A stretch of DNA of 64,000 nucleotides from Actinotignum timonense (lineage in GTDB: Bacteria; Actinomycetota; Actinomycetes; Actinomycetales; Actinomycetaceae). Each line of letters begins with the position of its first letter. Positions within the stretch are counted from its first letter, which is position 1. Below, piece after piece: positions 33,941-42,718 of the stretch. Made by a program: the position numbers and the translations under genes. The notes beneath the pieces were generated by a model. The model saw only the letters and a list, made by a program, of their open reading frames with translations. It ran no database searches and was not told the DNA's origin. The stretch covers positions 1 through 64,000 of the forward strand of contig NZ_JASOKT010000005.1 in the NCBI RefSeq assembly GCF_030216305.1, given 5' to 3'.

Positions 33941-34010
33941 CTATGTTTCCCTGAGTTTTCGAGCTTTTCCGGGGTTTCCCTTGATTTTCCGCGGTTTTCC
34001 TAGTTTTCCT
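33941..34010 (-). repeat. Seven phased 10-bp A-tract repeats at the ftsZ 3' end
   Basis: On the minus strand seven consecutive 10-bp units each carry a GGAAAA or GGGAAA-type tract. The first overlaps the last codons and TAG stop of ftsZ (stop 34000-34002). They run almost to pgeF. The 10-bp phasing of A-tracts predicts bent DNA. Confidence 0.85.
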
Positions 34011-35211
34011 CGAAGAGGAAGGAGGGGATATCCAGATCGGAGCGCTGGGGTTCTTCCACCCGCGGCGGGATGGCGCGGTGAGTTCCCGGGCGCTGCGCAG
34101 CCGGCTGCGCTTCGGGCTGGGCCGGCGTATAGGTGGGGCTGGCCACCGGGTGGGCCGGGCTCGCCACGGCTTCGACTTCTGGTTCGGGTTCGACCGGGGC
34201 CAGATCTTCGATGGGTTCCACGGTATCGTGCCCGGCGGGCACGCCATCCATCTGCAAAAGGTGGTCACGTGCCTCGTCGAAGCCCGCGGCAATCACCGTC
34301 ACGCGCACCTCGTCGCCAAGGGATTCATCGATAATCTGGCCAACGATAATATTCGCGTTCGGATCCACCGCTTCCTTGACCATCTTGGAAGCGGAGGCAA
34401 GCTCCTTCATACCGAAGTCCGCACCGGCCAGGAAGGAAATAAGTACGCCGTGTGCACCGTCGATGGAGGCTTCCAGCAACGGGGAGGAGATGGCGCTTTC
34501 GGTGGCGCGCACCGCCCGATCTTCCCCGGAGGCCGAGCCAATACCCATGAGGGCGGTGCCCGCGTCCTTCATAATGGCCTTGACGTCCGCGAAGTCGAGG
34601 TTAACCAGACCCGGAATGGTAATAAGATCCGAAATTCCCTTGACGCCCGAGCGCAGCACCTCATCGGCGAGGTGGTAGGCCTCAATAATGGTGAGGTCTT
34701 CTTCGGCGATCTCCAGGAGGCGATCATTGGGGATAACAATGAGGGTATCCACCGCTTGACGCAGTTCCGCAATACCCATGGAGGCGTTATTGGCACGCTG
34801 GGCACCTTCAAATTCAAAGGGACGGGTCACGACGCCGACAGTCAGCGCTCCCAAATCCCGAGCCACCTTGGCAACCACGGGGGCGGCACCGGTGCCGGTC
34901 CCTCCGCCTTCACCAGCAGTGACGAACACCATATCCGCGCCTTCGAGGGCGCTTTGGATAACTTCCACGTTTTCTTCCGCGGCGCGCTTACCCACCGAGG
35001 GATCCGCACCCGCTCCCAGGCCCTTAGAAACCTCGCGACCAATATCGAGTTTGGTTTCCGCTTCGGATTTCACCAGGGACTGCCCGTCGGTGTTAACGGC
35101 AATAAATTCCACACCGGCAAGTCCGTCTTGAATCATACGGTCAACAGCGTTGACACCGCCCCCGCCGACCCCGATGACTTTGATATTGGCGGCGTTATTG
35201 ACTACGGCCAT
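34000..35211 (-). CDS. ftsZ: Cell division GTPase FtsZ
   Basis: A 403-residue Fts[18 protein letters not shown], the tubulin signature in [20 protein letters not shown] (about residue 100) and [11 protein letters not shown] are clear. A variable linker (about 320-385) leads to the C-terminal peptide [12 protein letters not shown], the docking site for SepF. It forms the Z ring. ATG at 35211 has a GGGAGG ribosome site, and a perfect 8-bp hairpin lies just upstream in the leader. The 256-bp gap to ftsQ holds a 21-bp repeat array, so ftsZ probably has its own promoter. Confidence 0.98.
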   Translation of the reverse strand: MAVVNNAANIKVIGVGGGGVNAVDRMIQDGLAGVEFIAVNTDGQSLVKSEAETKLDIGREVSKGLGAGADPSVGKRAAEENVEVIQSALEGADMVFVTAGEGGGTGTGAAPVVAKVARDLGALTVGVVTRPFEFEGAQRANNASMGIAELRQAVDTLIVIPNDRLLEIAEEDLTIIEAYHLADEVLRSGVKGISDLITIPGLVNLDFADVKAIMKDAGTALMGIGSASGEDRAVRATESAISSPLLEASIDGAHGVLISFLAGADFGMKELASASKMVKEAVDPNANIIVGQIIDESLGDEVRVTVIAAGFDEARDHLLQMDGVPAGHDTVEPIEDLAPVEPEPEVEAVASPAHPVASPTYTPAQPEAQPAAQRPGTHRAIPPRVEEPQRSDLDIPSFLFEEN

Positions 35212-35227
35212 GAGTTTTCCTCCCGAA

Positions 35228-35246
35228 CCTCAAGTAAAACTTGAGG
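35228..35246 (-). promoter_or_regulatory. Hairpin in the ftsZ leader
   Basis: CCTCAAGT and ACTTGAGG form a perfect 8-bp inverted repeat around three bases, ending about ten bases before the ribosome site. On the plus strand five T follow (35247-35251), so it could also act as an antisense terminator. TACTTGAGGT is shared with the divIVA leader. Confidence 0.45.
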
Positions 35247-35352
35247 TTTTTCGTTCCTGACTTCGCGGAAAAGATAGTAGGTGAATGACAACGGTGCAAT
35301 TCCCCGCGCTGGTGTGTTGCGAAGTGGTTTGCTCTGCTGGGTCGAAATCGGG

Positions 35353-35448
35353 TGGAACGATACTGCAGTGGGGCACTACGGTGCGGGAATAGCCTGGAAC
35401 GGTGCGCGATTCGTATGGAACGGTGCGATGGCGCCGTGGAACGGTGCG
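35353..35448 (-). repeat. 21-bp direct-repeat array between ftsQ and ftsZ
   Basis: Five units start at 35353, 35374, 35395, 35416 and 35437, exactly 21 bp apart. The core is CGCACCGTTCCA on the minus strand (12/12 in the last three units, partial in the first two). More decayed units may continue towards ftsZ. The array begins about 20 bases after the ftsQ stop. Confidence 0.9.
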
Positions 35449-35467
35449 GTAGCCGAGTGGTTCAGGA

Positions 35468-36358
35468 TTAATGAACGACGACGGCGGTGGGCTCTGACAC
35501 GTCGTACACCTGGCCAGGAACGGTAATCACGGTGGCCAGTGCTGCCGCTTTCAGATCGAAGCGCTGAGCATCCCCCCAGATCACTTTCTGCCCGGAGTTG
35601 AGATCGAGTCCGACCCGCCCGCTATCGCTCACCGATACCCCGGCTACCTGAGCCCTCACATCGTCCTTGAGACTGGCCAGCACATCAAGGGCGATGCGGA
35701 TACCAGGGCCGTCACTACCATCCTCGGAGCGAGTGGCCGGCCCGGGACTCAGGCTCACGCGCGGGAGACTGGCTTCCACCTCGGGGAGAACCGGGAAGCT
35801 CACGCCGTCCCGATCCATGGCGGAGCATCCTCCTTTGCCCACCAGGCAGGCCACCGGTTCACGCACGGTGAGGGTGACCTCGAGTCCGTGGAGGTAGCTG
35901 CGGCGCAGCTGCGCTTCTTTAATGGGTGGGAATTGGGTGCTCAGGTCAGTGGCGAGAGCTTCGGTATCCAGGCGTGGAAGCGGGATTCCCGAGCGTTCGG
36001 CGAGGGCGGCGGTGACGTCTTCCGCCGTCACCGCCGCGTTCGCGGGGATACCCGAAACGGTAATATCGCTGGCCCGCAAGGCCAGCAGCGGGCTAAAGAA
36101 AATCACCCAGGCCAGGGCGGCAAGCGCGGCGAGTACCGCACCAACCACCCCGAGGCGCCGCCAGCGTACCCGGCGTTTCTCTGAAGCTTTTTCTTCGAGG
36201 CGCTCGTCCAGGGATACCGTGGTGGTGCTCCCTAGGTCGGCTAGCGGGGCGTCGCCGTCGTCGTACACCACCGGGGCGGTGGCGGCGGTGGGAACGTAGG
36301 TGATCTCCGCGTGCGGATTGATATCGCGCGCGGAGCGGCGCCGGGATGGTTCTTTCAC
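35468..36358 (-). CDS. ftsQ: Cell division protein FtsQ
   Basis: A 296-residue single-pass protein. A cytoplasmic N-terminus of about 68 residues, a membrane helix (about 70-92), a POTRA domain (ALRASDITVSGIPANAAVTAEDVTAALAERSGIPL) and the beta domain (SYLHGLEVTLTVREPVACL) follow in order. It links cytoplasmic and outer parts of the divisome. GTG at 36358 overlaps the murC stop (GTGA), with a GAGGAGGGG ribosome site. Confidence 0.93.
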   Translation of the reverse strand: MKEPSRRRSARDINPHAEITYVPTAATAPVVYDDGDAPLADLGSTTTVSLDERLEEKASEKRRVRWRRLGVVGAVLAALAALAWVIFFSPLLALRASDITVSGIPANAAVTAEDVTAALAERSGIPLPRLDTEALATDLSTQFPPIKEAQLRRSYLHGLEVTLTVREPVACLVGKGGCSAMDRDGVSFPVLPEVEASLPRVSLSPGPATRSEDGSDGPGIRIALDVLASLKDDVRAQVAGVSVSDSGRVGLDLNSGQKVIWGDAQRFDLKAAALATVITVPGQVYDVSEPTAVVVH

Positions 36359-37710
36359 CGCGCCGTCCCCTCCTCCAGTGCCGCCAGGATCTCGGGCCCC
36401 AGTGCGGTGACATCGCCAGCACCCATGGTGAGGAGCAGATCCCCCGGCTTCGCGCTCGCTGCGAGCGCCCGCGCGGCCTCATGTTTATCGGCAATAAAAT
36501 GCCCGGCGCCTCCCATGCGGGAAGTGATCATATCGCCCTCGATGCCGTCGAAAGGCGTTTCACGGGCCCCGTATACGGCGGTAACAATGGCGGTATCCGC
36601 CAGTTCGAGAGCGGTAGCGAAACGATCCGCGAAATTGCGGGTGCGTGAATACAGGTGCGGTTGGAAAAGAACTCGCACGCTGCCCTGCCCGGCCTCGGCG
36701 CGGGCGGCGCGTAAGGTGGCTTCCACTTCGGTGGGATGGTGGGCGTAGTCATCAAAGAGGCGCACTCCCCCAGCCTCGCCACGCAGCTCAAAACGCCGCC
36801 CCGTTCCGGTAAAAGCCGCCAGCCCGCGGGCCATATCCGCCAGGCTCACGCCCAGTTCTATACCGGCGGCGGCCGCTCCGGCCGCGTTGAGTTCGTTATG
36901 GGATCCGGGAACCTGGAGGGAGAGCGGCGCGCAGCTTTCCCCGCACCGTAACGCCCCGTCCTCGAGGGCCACGTGAGCTTCCACGCCAGGGAGCGCGGCG
37001 CCACGCCCGTAGCTGACCACCCGGATACCTTCGCTTACCGCTTGAGCGCCTAAGCGGTGCGCACCGGCGTCGTCGCCGCACACGATGAGGAGCCCGCCGG
37101 GGACGATGCAACGCGCGAATTCCGCGAAGGCTTCTTCGAAAGCTTCCCGGCTGCCGTAATGGTCGAGGTGATCGGGTTCGACGTTGGTGACCAGGGCGAT
37201 ACGGGGCTGGTAGTTGAGGAAGGAAGCATCGGATTCATCGGCTTCGGCAACGAGGACCTTCCCGGTGCCCAGGTGGCCTCCGGAGCCGTGCCCGCGCACG
37301 CTCCCGCCAATCGCCCAGGACGGCGCCTGGCCGGCCTCCTCCAGTGCCACCGCGAGCATCGCCGACGTGGTGGTTTTCCCGTGCGCACCGGCCACCGCCA
37401 CAAAATCGCGATCCCCGCTCGCGAGGGCGAGAGCTTGGGAGCGGTGGATGACGCGGGCACCGAGCTGGCGGGCCCGGGCGAGCTCGGGGTTATCTTCCCG
37501 GATGGCGGAAGAGATCGCCACGAGGGTATCGGCGCTGAGGCGCTCCGGTTCCGTTCCGATCCACAGGGTGATGCCGGAATCCGCCAGGCGCTGCGTGGTG
37601 GCCGAGGCGCGGGCATCGGACCCGGTCACGGTCCAGCCTTCGGCGTGGAGCAGATCGGCGATCACGCTCATGCCTGCCCCGCCGATGCCGATGAGATGGA
37701 TATGGGTCAC
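36355..37710 (-). CDS. murC: UDP-N-acetylmuramate-L-alanine ligase
   Basis: A 451-residue Mur ligase. The N-terminal HIHLIGIGGAGMSVIADLLHAEGWTVTGSDA binds the UDP sugar, AGAHGKTTTSAML (about 110-122) is the ATP loop, and NVEPDHLDHYGS and FDDYAHHPTEVEATLRA are conserved. It adds the first amino acid of the stem peptide. GTG at 37710 overlaps the murG stop (GTGA). The much longer in-frame start at 38001 lies inside murG and is not used. Confidence 0.96.
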   Translation of the reverse strand: MTHIHLIGIGGAGMSVIADLLHAEGWTVTGSDARASATTQRLADSGITLWIGTEPERLSADTLVAISSAIREDNPELARARQLGARVIHRSQALALASGDRDFVAVAGAHGKTTTSAMLAVALEEAGQAPSWAIGGSVRGHGSGGHLGTGKVLVAEADESDASFLNYQPRIALVTNVEPDHLDHYGSREAFEEAFAEFARCIVPGGLLIVCGDDAGAHRLGAQAVSEGIRVVSYGRGAALPGVEAHVALEDGALRCGESCAPLSLQVPGSHNELNAAGAAAAGIELGVSLADMARGLAAFTGTGRRFELRGEAGGVRLFDDYAHHPTEVEATLRAARAEAGQGSVRVLFQPHLYSRTRNFADRFATALELADTAIVTAVYGARETPFDGIEGDMITSRMGGAGHFIADKHEAARALAASAKPGDLLLTMGAGDVTALGPEILAALEEGTAR

Positions 37711-38798
37711 CTGAGAACCTCCTCGATAAGATCGGCGAGCCGGGCTGCGCCGTCGGCCGGACAGATGGCGCGCGAGGCCTGGGCCATGCGGGTGCGGGTG
37801 GATGCATCGGTGACGATGTCCAGCACGGTGCTCACCGAATCGGCAGTGAACTGGGCATTCGGGATGAGCAGCGCCCCGCCGGCAGCTACGACATCCGCGG
37901 CGTTGCGCGCCTGTTCCCCGTTGCCGATGGGGAGCGGAACGAAGACGGCGGGGATACCCAAGGCGGAGACTTCCGCGACGGTGCCGGCCCCGGCGCGGCA
38001 CACCACGGTATCGGCCACCGCGTAGGCGAGTTCCATTTCTTCCAGGTAGTCGAGCACGTGGTAGCTGGGGATGGTGGCTGCGGTGCGCTGGGCCGCTGCG
38101 GCTTTACCCCGCCCGGTGAGGTGGAGTACCTGCACGCCGGCGGCAGCAAAGCGGGGCGCGGCGGCGGTCATCACGTCATTGAGGTGCGCGGCGCCCAGGG
38201 AACCCCCGGTGACAACGAGGGTGGGTAGCCCCGGATCCAGGCCGAGGCGCGCCGCGGCGGCGGTGCGTGCTGCTGCCCTATCGGCACTGGCCAGGGCTGC
38301 GATGGCGGGGCGTAGCGGCAGCCCGACGGTGCGGGTGATGCCGCGCGCGGCGCGCAGCGGCGTGGAGGGGAAGGTGAGGGCGACAGCGGCCGCGCCCCGT
38401 GCCCCGAGTTTGTTGGCCAGGCCCGGTAGCGCATTTTGTTCGTGCACCACTACCGGGATGCCGGCCCGGCGGGCCGCGGCGTAGACGGGGGTGGAGGCGA
38501 AACCTCCGAAACCAACTGCCAGCTCGGCTCCGGCCGCGGTGAGGATACGGCGAGCTTGACGTATCGCCCGCGGGAAAGCCACGGGGAAACGTAGCGCGTC
38601 CTTATCGGGACGGCGCGGGAACGGTGCGCGTTCCACGGTGGCGAAATCGAAGCCGCTGGCGGGAACGAGGTCCTTTTCCATGCCGGTGGCGGTGCCGACC
38701 ACGAGGATACGGTGCCCGCGCCCGGCGAGTTCGTGGGCGGTGGCCAGTAGCGGATTGACGTGCCCGGCGGTTCCTCCGCCGGCGAGCACTAGTGTCAC
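37707..38798 (-). CDS. murG: Lipid II synthase (UDP-GlcNAc transferase) MurG
   Basis: A 363-residue GT-B glycosyltransferase. VLAGGGTAGHVNPLLATAHEL is the N-terminal glycine loop, ELAVGFGGFASTPVYAA and VVHEQNALPGLANKLGARGA bind the acceptor, and VTGGSLGAAHLND and VCRAGAGTVAEVSALGIPAVFVPLP bind UDP-GlcNAc. It makes lipid II from lipid I at the inner membrane face. GTG at 38798 has AGGAGG and overlaps the ftsW stop by four bases. The longer in-frame start lies in ftsW. Confidence 0.96.
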   Translation of the reverse strand: MTLVLAGGGTAGHVNPLLATAHELAGRGHRILVVGTATGMEKDLVPASGFDFATVERAPFPRRPDKDALRFPVAFPRAIRQARRILTAAGAELAVGFGGFASTPVYAAARRAGIPVVVHEQNALPGLANKLGARGAAAVALTFPSTPLRAARGITRTVGLPLRPAIAALASADRAAARTAAAARLGLDPGLPTLVVTGGSLGAAHLNDVMTAAAPRFAAAGVQVLHLTGRGKAAAAQRTAATIPSYHVLDYLEEMELAYAVADTVVCRAGAGTVAEVSALGIPAVFVPLPIGNGEQARNAADVVAAGGALLIPNAQFTADSVSTVLDIVTDASTRTRMAQASRAICPADGAARLADLIEEVLR

Positions 38799-40033
38799 GA
38801 AGTCCTCCTGATAACTGCGCGCACCCGGCCCGCGAGTGAGCTGGAGCGCCGGAATGATTCTTTCACGCCCGGGACCGCCAGAGCTGCCGCCACGCAAACT
38901 CCCACCGCCATGAGGCAGGAGATCACGGAGGAGCCGCCCTGGCTCATGAAGGGCAGCGGCACTCCGAAAACGGGCAGCAGGCCGGTAACGACGAACATAT
39001 TTGCCACAGCCTGTCCGCATAGCCATAGGGTGGCTCCTCCGGCCACGAAACGGCCGAAACGGTGCGGGTGGTACATGCAGATGGTGAGAAGGGCGTAGCC
39101 GATGGTGCCGAGCAACACAATGACGACGGCGCATCCGAAGAAACCGAGTTCTTCTCCCACCACCGCGAAGATGAAGTCAGTATGTGCTTCGGCGAGGTTC
39201 CCAGGCCATTTTTCAATTCCGGTGCCCAGACCGGAGCCGCCCGGCCCCCCGGAGCCGAAAGCCCAGAGCGCGTAATCAGCCTGGGAGGGTGTTTGCCCGG
39301 TGGGAAGCGTGAAGAGATTTTGGAAGAAGTCTTGGATGCGGGTGATGCGCGACCGGCTAGAGAAAATAAGCACGACGACGAGGAAGAAGCCCAGCGCCCC
39401 GCTGATAAGGAAATAGCGCCCCGGGAAGCCGGCCATCCAGAACATTCCCACGCCGATGAGAAGGAAAATGAGGGCGGTTCCCATATCGCCACCCACGAGC
39501 ACCGCACCGATAGACGCGCCGGTGATGCCAATGGGGCCACTCCAATCGGAGAGCTGGAAGTGGGCGCCTTGCACCATGCGCCCGAGCACCGCGGCCAGGG
39601 CCACCACCATGGCGAGTTTGAGGAATTCGGAGGGCTGGAGCCGGATGGGGCCGAAGGCAATCCAGTTGCGGTTACCGGCAACAGAGGCACCCAGCGGGCT
39701 GAGCACGAGGAGCTGCAAAAGGATCCCGAAGCCGAGGGCCAGGCCCCACAGGCGCTGGAAAACAGCGAGGGGAATACGCGCGCAGATCACCGCCAAAACG
39801 GTGCCGATGGCGGCGTAGGCCATCTGGAGGTAAGCGGAGCGGAACAGGTTGGGGCCGTCTTCGTATTCGGCGCGTACCGCCCCGGGGGTGATGGCGGAAA
39901 ACACCATGAGGAGCCCGAGGAGAGTGAGAATCGCGGTGGCCACCACGAGGAGGAGGATGGAACGGTGCATGACGTTGCGCACGCGTTCCTCCGGGACGCT
40001 CGGTGCCTGCGGCTTCTCAGTTCGCTCACGCAT
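38795..40033 (-). CDS. ftsW: Septal peptidoglycan polymerase FtsW (SEDS)
   Basis: A 412-residue SEDS protein with about ten helices. GNRNWIAFGPIRLQPSEFLKLAMVVALA, TDFIFAVVGEELGFFGCAVVI and the C-terminal GLLPVFGVPLPFMSQGGSSVISCLMAVG are hallmarks. It polymerises lipid II at the septum together with FtsI. ATG at 40033 has GGAGG upstream and overlaps murD by eight bases. The ATG at 40132 would extend into an Arg-rich frame of murD. Confidence 0.95.
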   Translation of the reverse strand: MRERTEKPQAPSVPEERVRNVMHRSILLLVVATAILTLLGLLMVFSAITPGAVRAEYEDGPNLFRSAYLQMAYAAIGTVLAVICARIPLAVFQRLWGLALGFGILLQLLVLSPLGASVAGNRNWIAFGPIRLQPSEFLKLAMVVALAAVLGRMVQGAHFQLSDWSGPIGITGASIGAVLVGGDMGTALIFLLIGVGMFWMAGFPGRYFLISGALGFFLVVVLIFSSRSRITRIQDFFQNLFTLPTGQTPSQADYALWAFGSGGPGGSGLGTGIEKWPGNLAEAHTDFIFAVVGEELGFFGCAVVIVLLGTIGYALLTICMYHPHRFGRFVAGGATLWLCGQAVANMFVVTGLLPVFGVPLPFMSQGGSSVISCLMAVGVCVAAALAVPGVKESFRRSSSLAGRVRAVIRRTS

Positions 40034-41636
40034 GACGCGCCTCCGTGGCGCTATCCGCTGCACCGTTATCCTGCACCGTCTCCTCCGTCGGGGCACCGTC
40101 CCCCGCCGAAGTGCTGCCCGCTGCCGGGGCACCGTCCCCCGTTACAGCACTGCCTTCCGACGGTGCGGGCAGGGCGCGCACCGCGGCGGCGAAACGATCA
40201 CCGCGATCCGCGTAGGAGGTGAATTGGTCCATGGAGGCACTGGCGGGAGCCAGCATGACGGTATCCCCCGTCTGTGCGTAGCGCGAGGCAGCCAGCACCG
40301 CGCGCGCCATAGGTTCGGAGGCCGCCGGATCGATATACGTGACGGGGAGGTTAGCGCCGTCCAGGGCCGCGTGCCAAGGTTCTTGATTCACGCCAATAAC
40401 AACGACGGCGCGCAGCCTGTCCCGGACCTGTGCCACAAGGGATTCAAAGCGGGCACCCTTGGGTTGCCCACCCACAATCCACACGCAGGTACCCTCCGCC
40501 AGCGCGGAGACGGAGGCGAGGGCGGCGTGGGCATTGGTGGCTTTGGAATCGTCCACGTAGCGCACCCCGGCGCGTTCGCTCACCGTCTCAATGCGGTGGT
40601 GGCCCGGGCGCATATGCTGGAGGCCGGCGCGCACCACCTCCGCGGGAATATCAATGGCCCGGGTGAGGGCCACGGCGGCCAGGGCGTCCCAGATGAGGTG
40701 GCGCGGCAGCGCCGCGGTGGTGGGAGCCAGCTGGGCGACGTCGTTCAACGAAGCGATCTCCACGGCGCTAGTCCACCGTTGCTTTCCGTAGGCACGGTCC
40801 ACGATGAGGCCGTCCACGATGCCGATCTGCCCGACGGCGGGAATGCCGGTGGTGATGCCAATGGCGCGCGCACCTTCGCGCACGTCCGCGCCATCGACCA
40901 TGCTCTGGACGGTGCTATCGCCCACCGGGTAGACCGCGGCGGTGCGCACATGTTCGTAAATACGGGCTTTCGCGGCGGCGTAGGCGGCGCGGCTGCCGTG
41001 CCATTCGAGATGGTCGTCGGCGATATTGAGGCAGATGCTGGCGGCCGGCTCCATGGTGTGGGTGGTGCGCAGCTGGAAGGAAGAAAGCTCCAGCGCGAAG
41101 GCACGCGGAGTATCCGGGCCGGTGGCGCTCACGGCTGCGACAGCGGGATTGCCGACGTTCCCGATGGGTTCGGCCCCTAGGTGCGCGGCGCGCAAAATAT
41201 GGGCCGCCATGGTTACCGTGGTGGTTTTGCCATTGGTACCGGTGACGGCGAGCCACGGGGCGGCGTGCCCCGCACCGTCATGGGTGCGCAGGCGCCAGGC
41301 TAGTTCAATTTCAGACCACAATTCGATGCCGTGGTCGGCGGACGTAGTAAAAAGCGGGCCGATTTCGGGTATGGCGGGGGCGGGGATAATGACGTCGGGC
41401 CGCCACGCCAGCACTTTGCGCGCCAGTTCGGCCGGGGTCGGGTCGCTCCCGCCGGTATCCACGGGGAGCGCGGTGACCGCCCCGAGCTTAGTAATATCGG
41501 CGTCCCATACGCTCACACGCGCCTCGGTGAGCTCGGTCAGTGCCCGCGCGCAGGCCCGCCCTGATTTCCCTAAACCGACGACGGCGATACGGCGCCCTGC
41601 CAGTTCCGCCGCGCCCGGATGTTGCCACTCACTCAT
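40026..41636 (-). CDS. murD: UDP-N-acetylmuramoyl-L-alanine-D-glutamate ligase
   Basis: A 536-residue Mur ligase. RRIAVVGLGKSGRACARAL starts the UDP domain, LAVTGTNGKTTTVTMAA is the ATP loop, NIADDHLEWHGS and RYVDDSKATNAHAALASVSAL are conserved. The protein is longer than most MurD because the last 45 residues are a Gly/Ala/Ser/Glu tail with repeated GDGAP, encoded by DNA with repeated GGGGCACCGTCCCCCG words. ATG at 41636 overlaps the mraY stop (ATGA). Confidence 0.95.
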   Translation of the reverse strand: MSEWQHPGAAELAGRRIAVVGLGKSGRACARALTELTEARVSVWDADITKLGAVTALPVDTGGSDPTPAELARKVLAWRPDVIIPAPAIPEIGPLFTTSADHGIELWSEIELAWRLRTHDGAGHAAPWLAVTGTNGKTTTVTMAAHILRAAHLGAEPIGNVGNPAVAAVSATGPDTPRAFALELSSFQLRTTHTMEPAASICLNIADDHLEWHGSRAAYAAAKARIYEHVRTAAVYPVGDSTVQSMVDGADVREGARAIGITTGIPAVGQIGIVDGLIVDRAYGKQRWTSAVEIASLNDVAQLAPTTAALPRHLIWDALAAVALTRAIDIPAEVVRAGLQHMRPGHHRIETVSERAGVRYVDDSKATNAHAALASVSALAEGTCVWIVGGQPKGARFESLVAQVRDRLRAVVVIGVNQEPWHAALDGANLPVTYIDPAASEPMARAVLAASRYAQTGDTVMLAPASASMDQFTSYADRGDRFAAAVRALPAPSEGSAVTGDGAPAAGSTSAGDGAPTEETVQDNGAADSATEARHA

Positions 41637-42718
41637 CTTTGCATCAACCACTCAGCGTAAAAAATACCCAGGGCGATAAAGCCGCACAGGGCTTGGATCA
41701 CCCAGAAGCGCACCACAACCGTGACTTCGTTCCACCCTTTGAGTTCGAAATGGTGGTGGATGGGTGCCATGCGGAATACCCGTTTTCGTGTCATTTTGAA
41801 GACGCCCACTTGGACTACGTCGGAGATGACTTCTAGCAGGTAGAGCCCACCAATGAGCACGGCGAGGAATTCGGTGTGGGTGTAGATGGACATTCCCGCG
41901 AAGACACCGCCCAGGGCGAGGGAACCGGTATCCCCCATGAAAATTTGGGCCGGTGAAGTGTTCCACCAGAGGAATCCGATAAGCGCTCCGACGAGGGCCA
42001 CCGCGATGATATTGAGATCGCGCGGGTCGCGGATGGGGTAGCACCCGGGGGCGGCGTCCACGAGCCCGTAGCAGGGGTGGTTGCTTTGCCACATGGTGAT
42101 GAGGGTGTAGACCCCGAAAGCGATGATGGAGGCACCGGTGGATAGGCCGTCCAGGCCATCGGTGAGATTGACGGCATTGGACCAGGCGGTGATAAGGAAA
42201 TTCGCCCAGATAATGAAGAGGATAATGCCGACGGCGGTACCGGCGAAGGCGAGACTCAGGCCGGTATCGCGCACGTGGGAAATGCGCATCGATGCCGGGG
42301 TTCGGTTGTTTTCATCCGCGAACATGAGGGAAAGCACCGCGAAGGCCACGCCGACAATCCCCAGGCCCGCGATTTTCGCCCAGGGGGTGAGCCCCAGGCT
42401 TTGTTTGCGGGAAATCTTGGTGAAATCATCGGCGAAGCCTACGCCCGCCATGCCGATCATGAGGCCGAGGAGGAGGATTCCGGACATTCCCGGGCTGCGC
42501 CCCGCTCCGATATTGCCCACCAGGTAACCGATAACAACCGCCGCCACGATGGCCAGGCCTCCCATGGTGGGGGTGCCGCGCTTGACGAGGTGCGAGGTGG
42601 GGCCGTCCTGGCGGATGAATTGGCCGAATTGTTTGCGCACGAGGAAGCGGATGAGAAGAGGGGTCCCGAATAGCGTGACGAGAAGCGAGACCGCAAAAGC
42701 GATAATAAGCGCGAGCAC
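41633..42718 (-). CDS. mraY: Phospho-MurNAc-pentapeptide translocase
   Basis: A 361-residue ten-helix enzyme. GPTSHLVKRGTPTMGGLAIVAA, VGFADDFTKISRKQSLGLTPWAKI (catalytic Asp pair), NAVNLTDGLDGLSTG and FRMAPIHHHFELKGWNEVTVV are all present. It makes lipid I. GTG at 42718 shares a base with the murF stop (TAGTG) and has AAGGGGG upstream; the ATG at 42751 is inside murF. Confidence 0.97.
   Translation of the reverse strand: MLALIIAFAVSLLVTLFGTPLLIRFLVRKQFGQFIRQDGPTSHLVKRGTPTMGGLAIVAAVVIGYLVGNIGAGRSPGMSGILLLGLMIGMAGVGFADDFTKISRKQSLGLTPWAKIAGLGIVGVAFAVLSLMFADENNRTPASMRISHVRDTGLSLAFAGTAVGIILFIIWANFLITAWSNAVNLTDGLDGLSTGASIIAFGVYTLITMWQSNHPCYGLVDAAPGCYPIRDPRDLNIIAVALVGALIGFLWWNTSPAQIFMGDTGSLALGGVFAGMSIYTHTEFLAVLIGGLYLLEVISDVVQVGVFKMTRKRVFRMAPIHHHFELKGWNEVTVVVRFWVIQALCGFIALGIFYAEWLMQR

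Noticed and set aside
33941..34010. Possible extension of FtsZ through the repeat
   Set aside because: The conserved C-terminal peptide DLDIPSFL followed by a TAG stop marks the true end.
35281..35526. 81-codon plus-strand frame over the ftsQ-ftsZ gap
   Set aside because: Its repeated WNGA-type peptide is only the translation of the 21-bp DNA repeat, and it overlaps the ftsQ end.
37711..38001. Extended MurC start
   Set aside because: The additional residues are Arg/His-rich, lie inside murG, and GTG at 37710 has the GTGA overlap typical of the operon.
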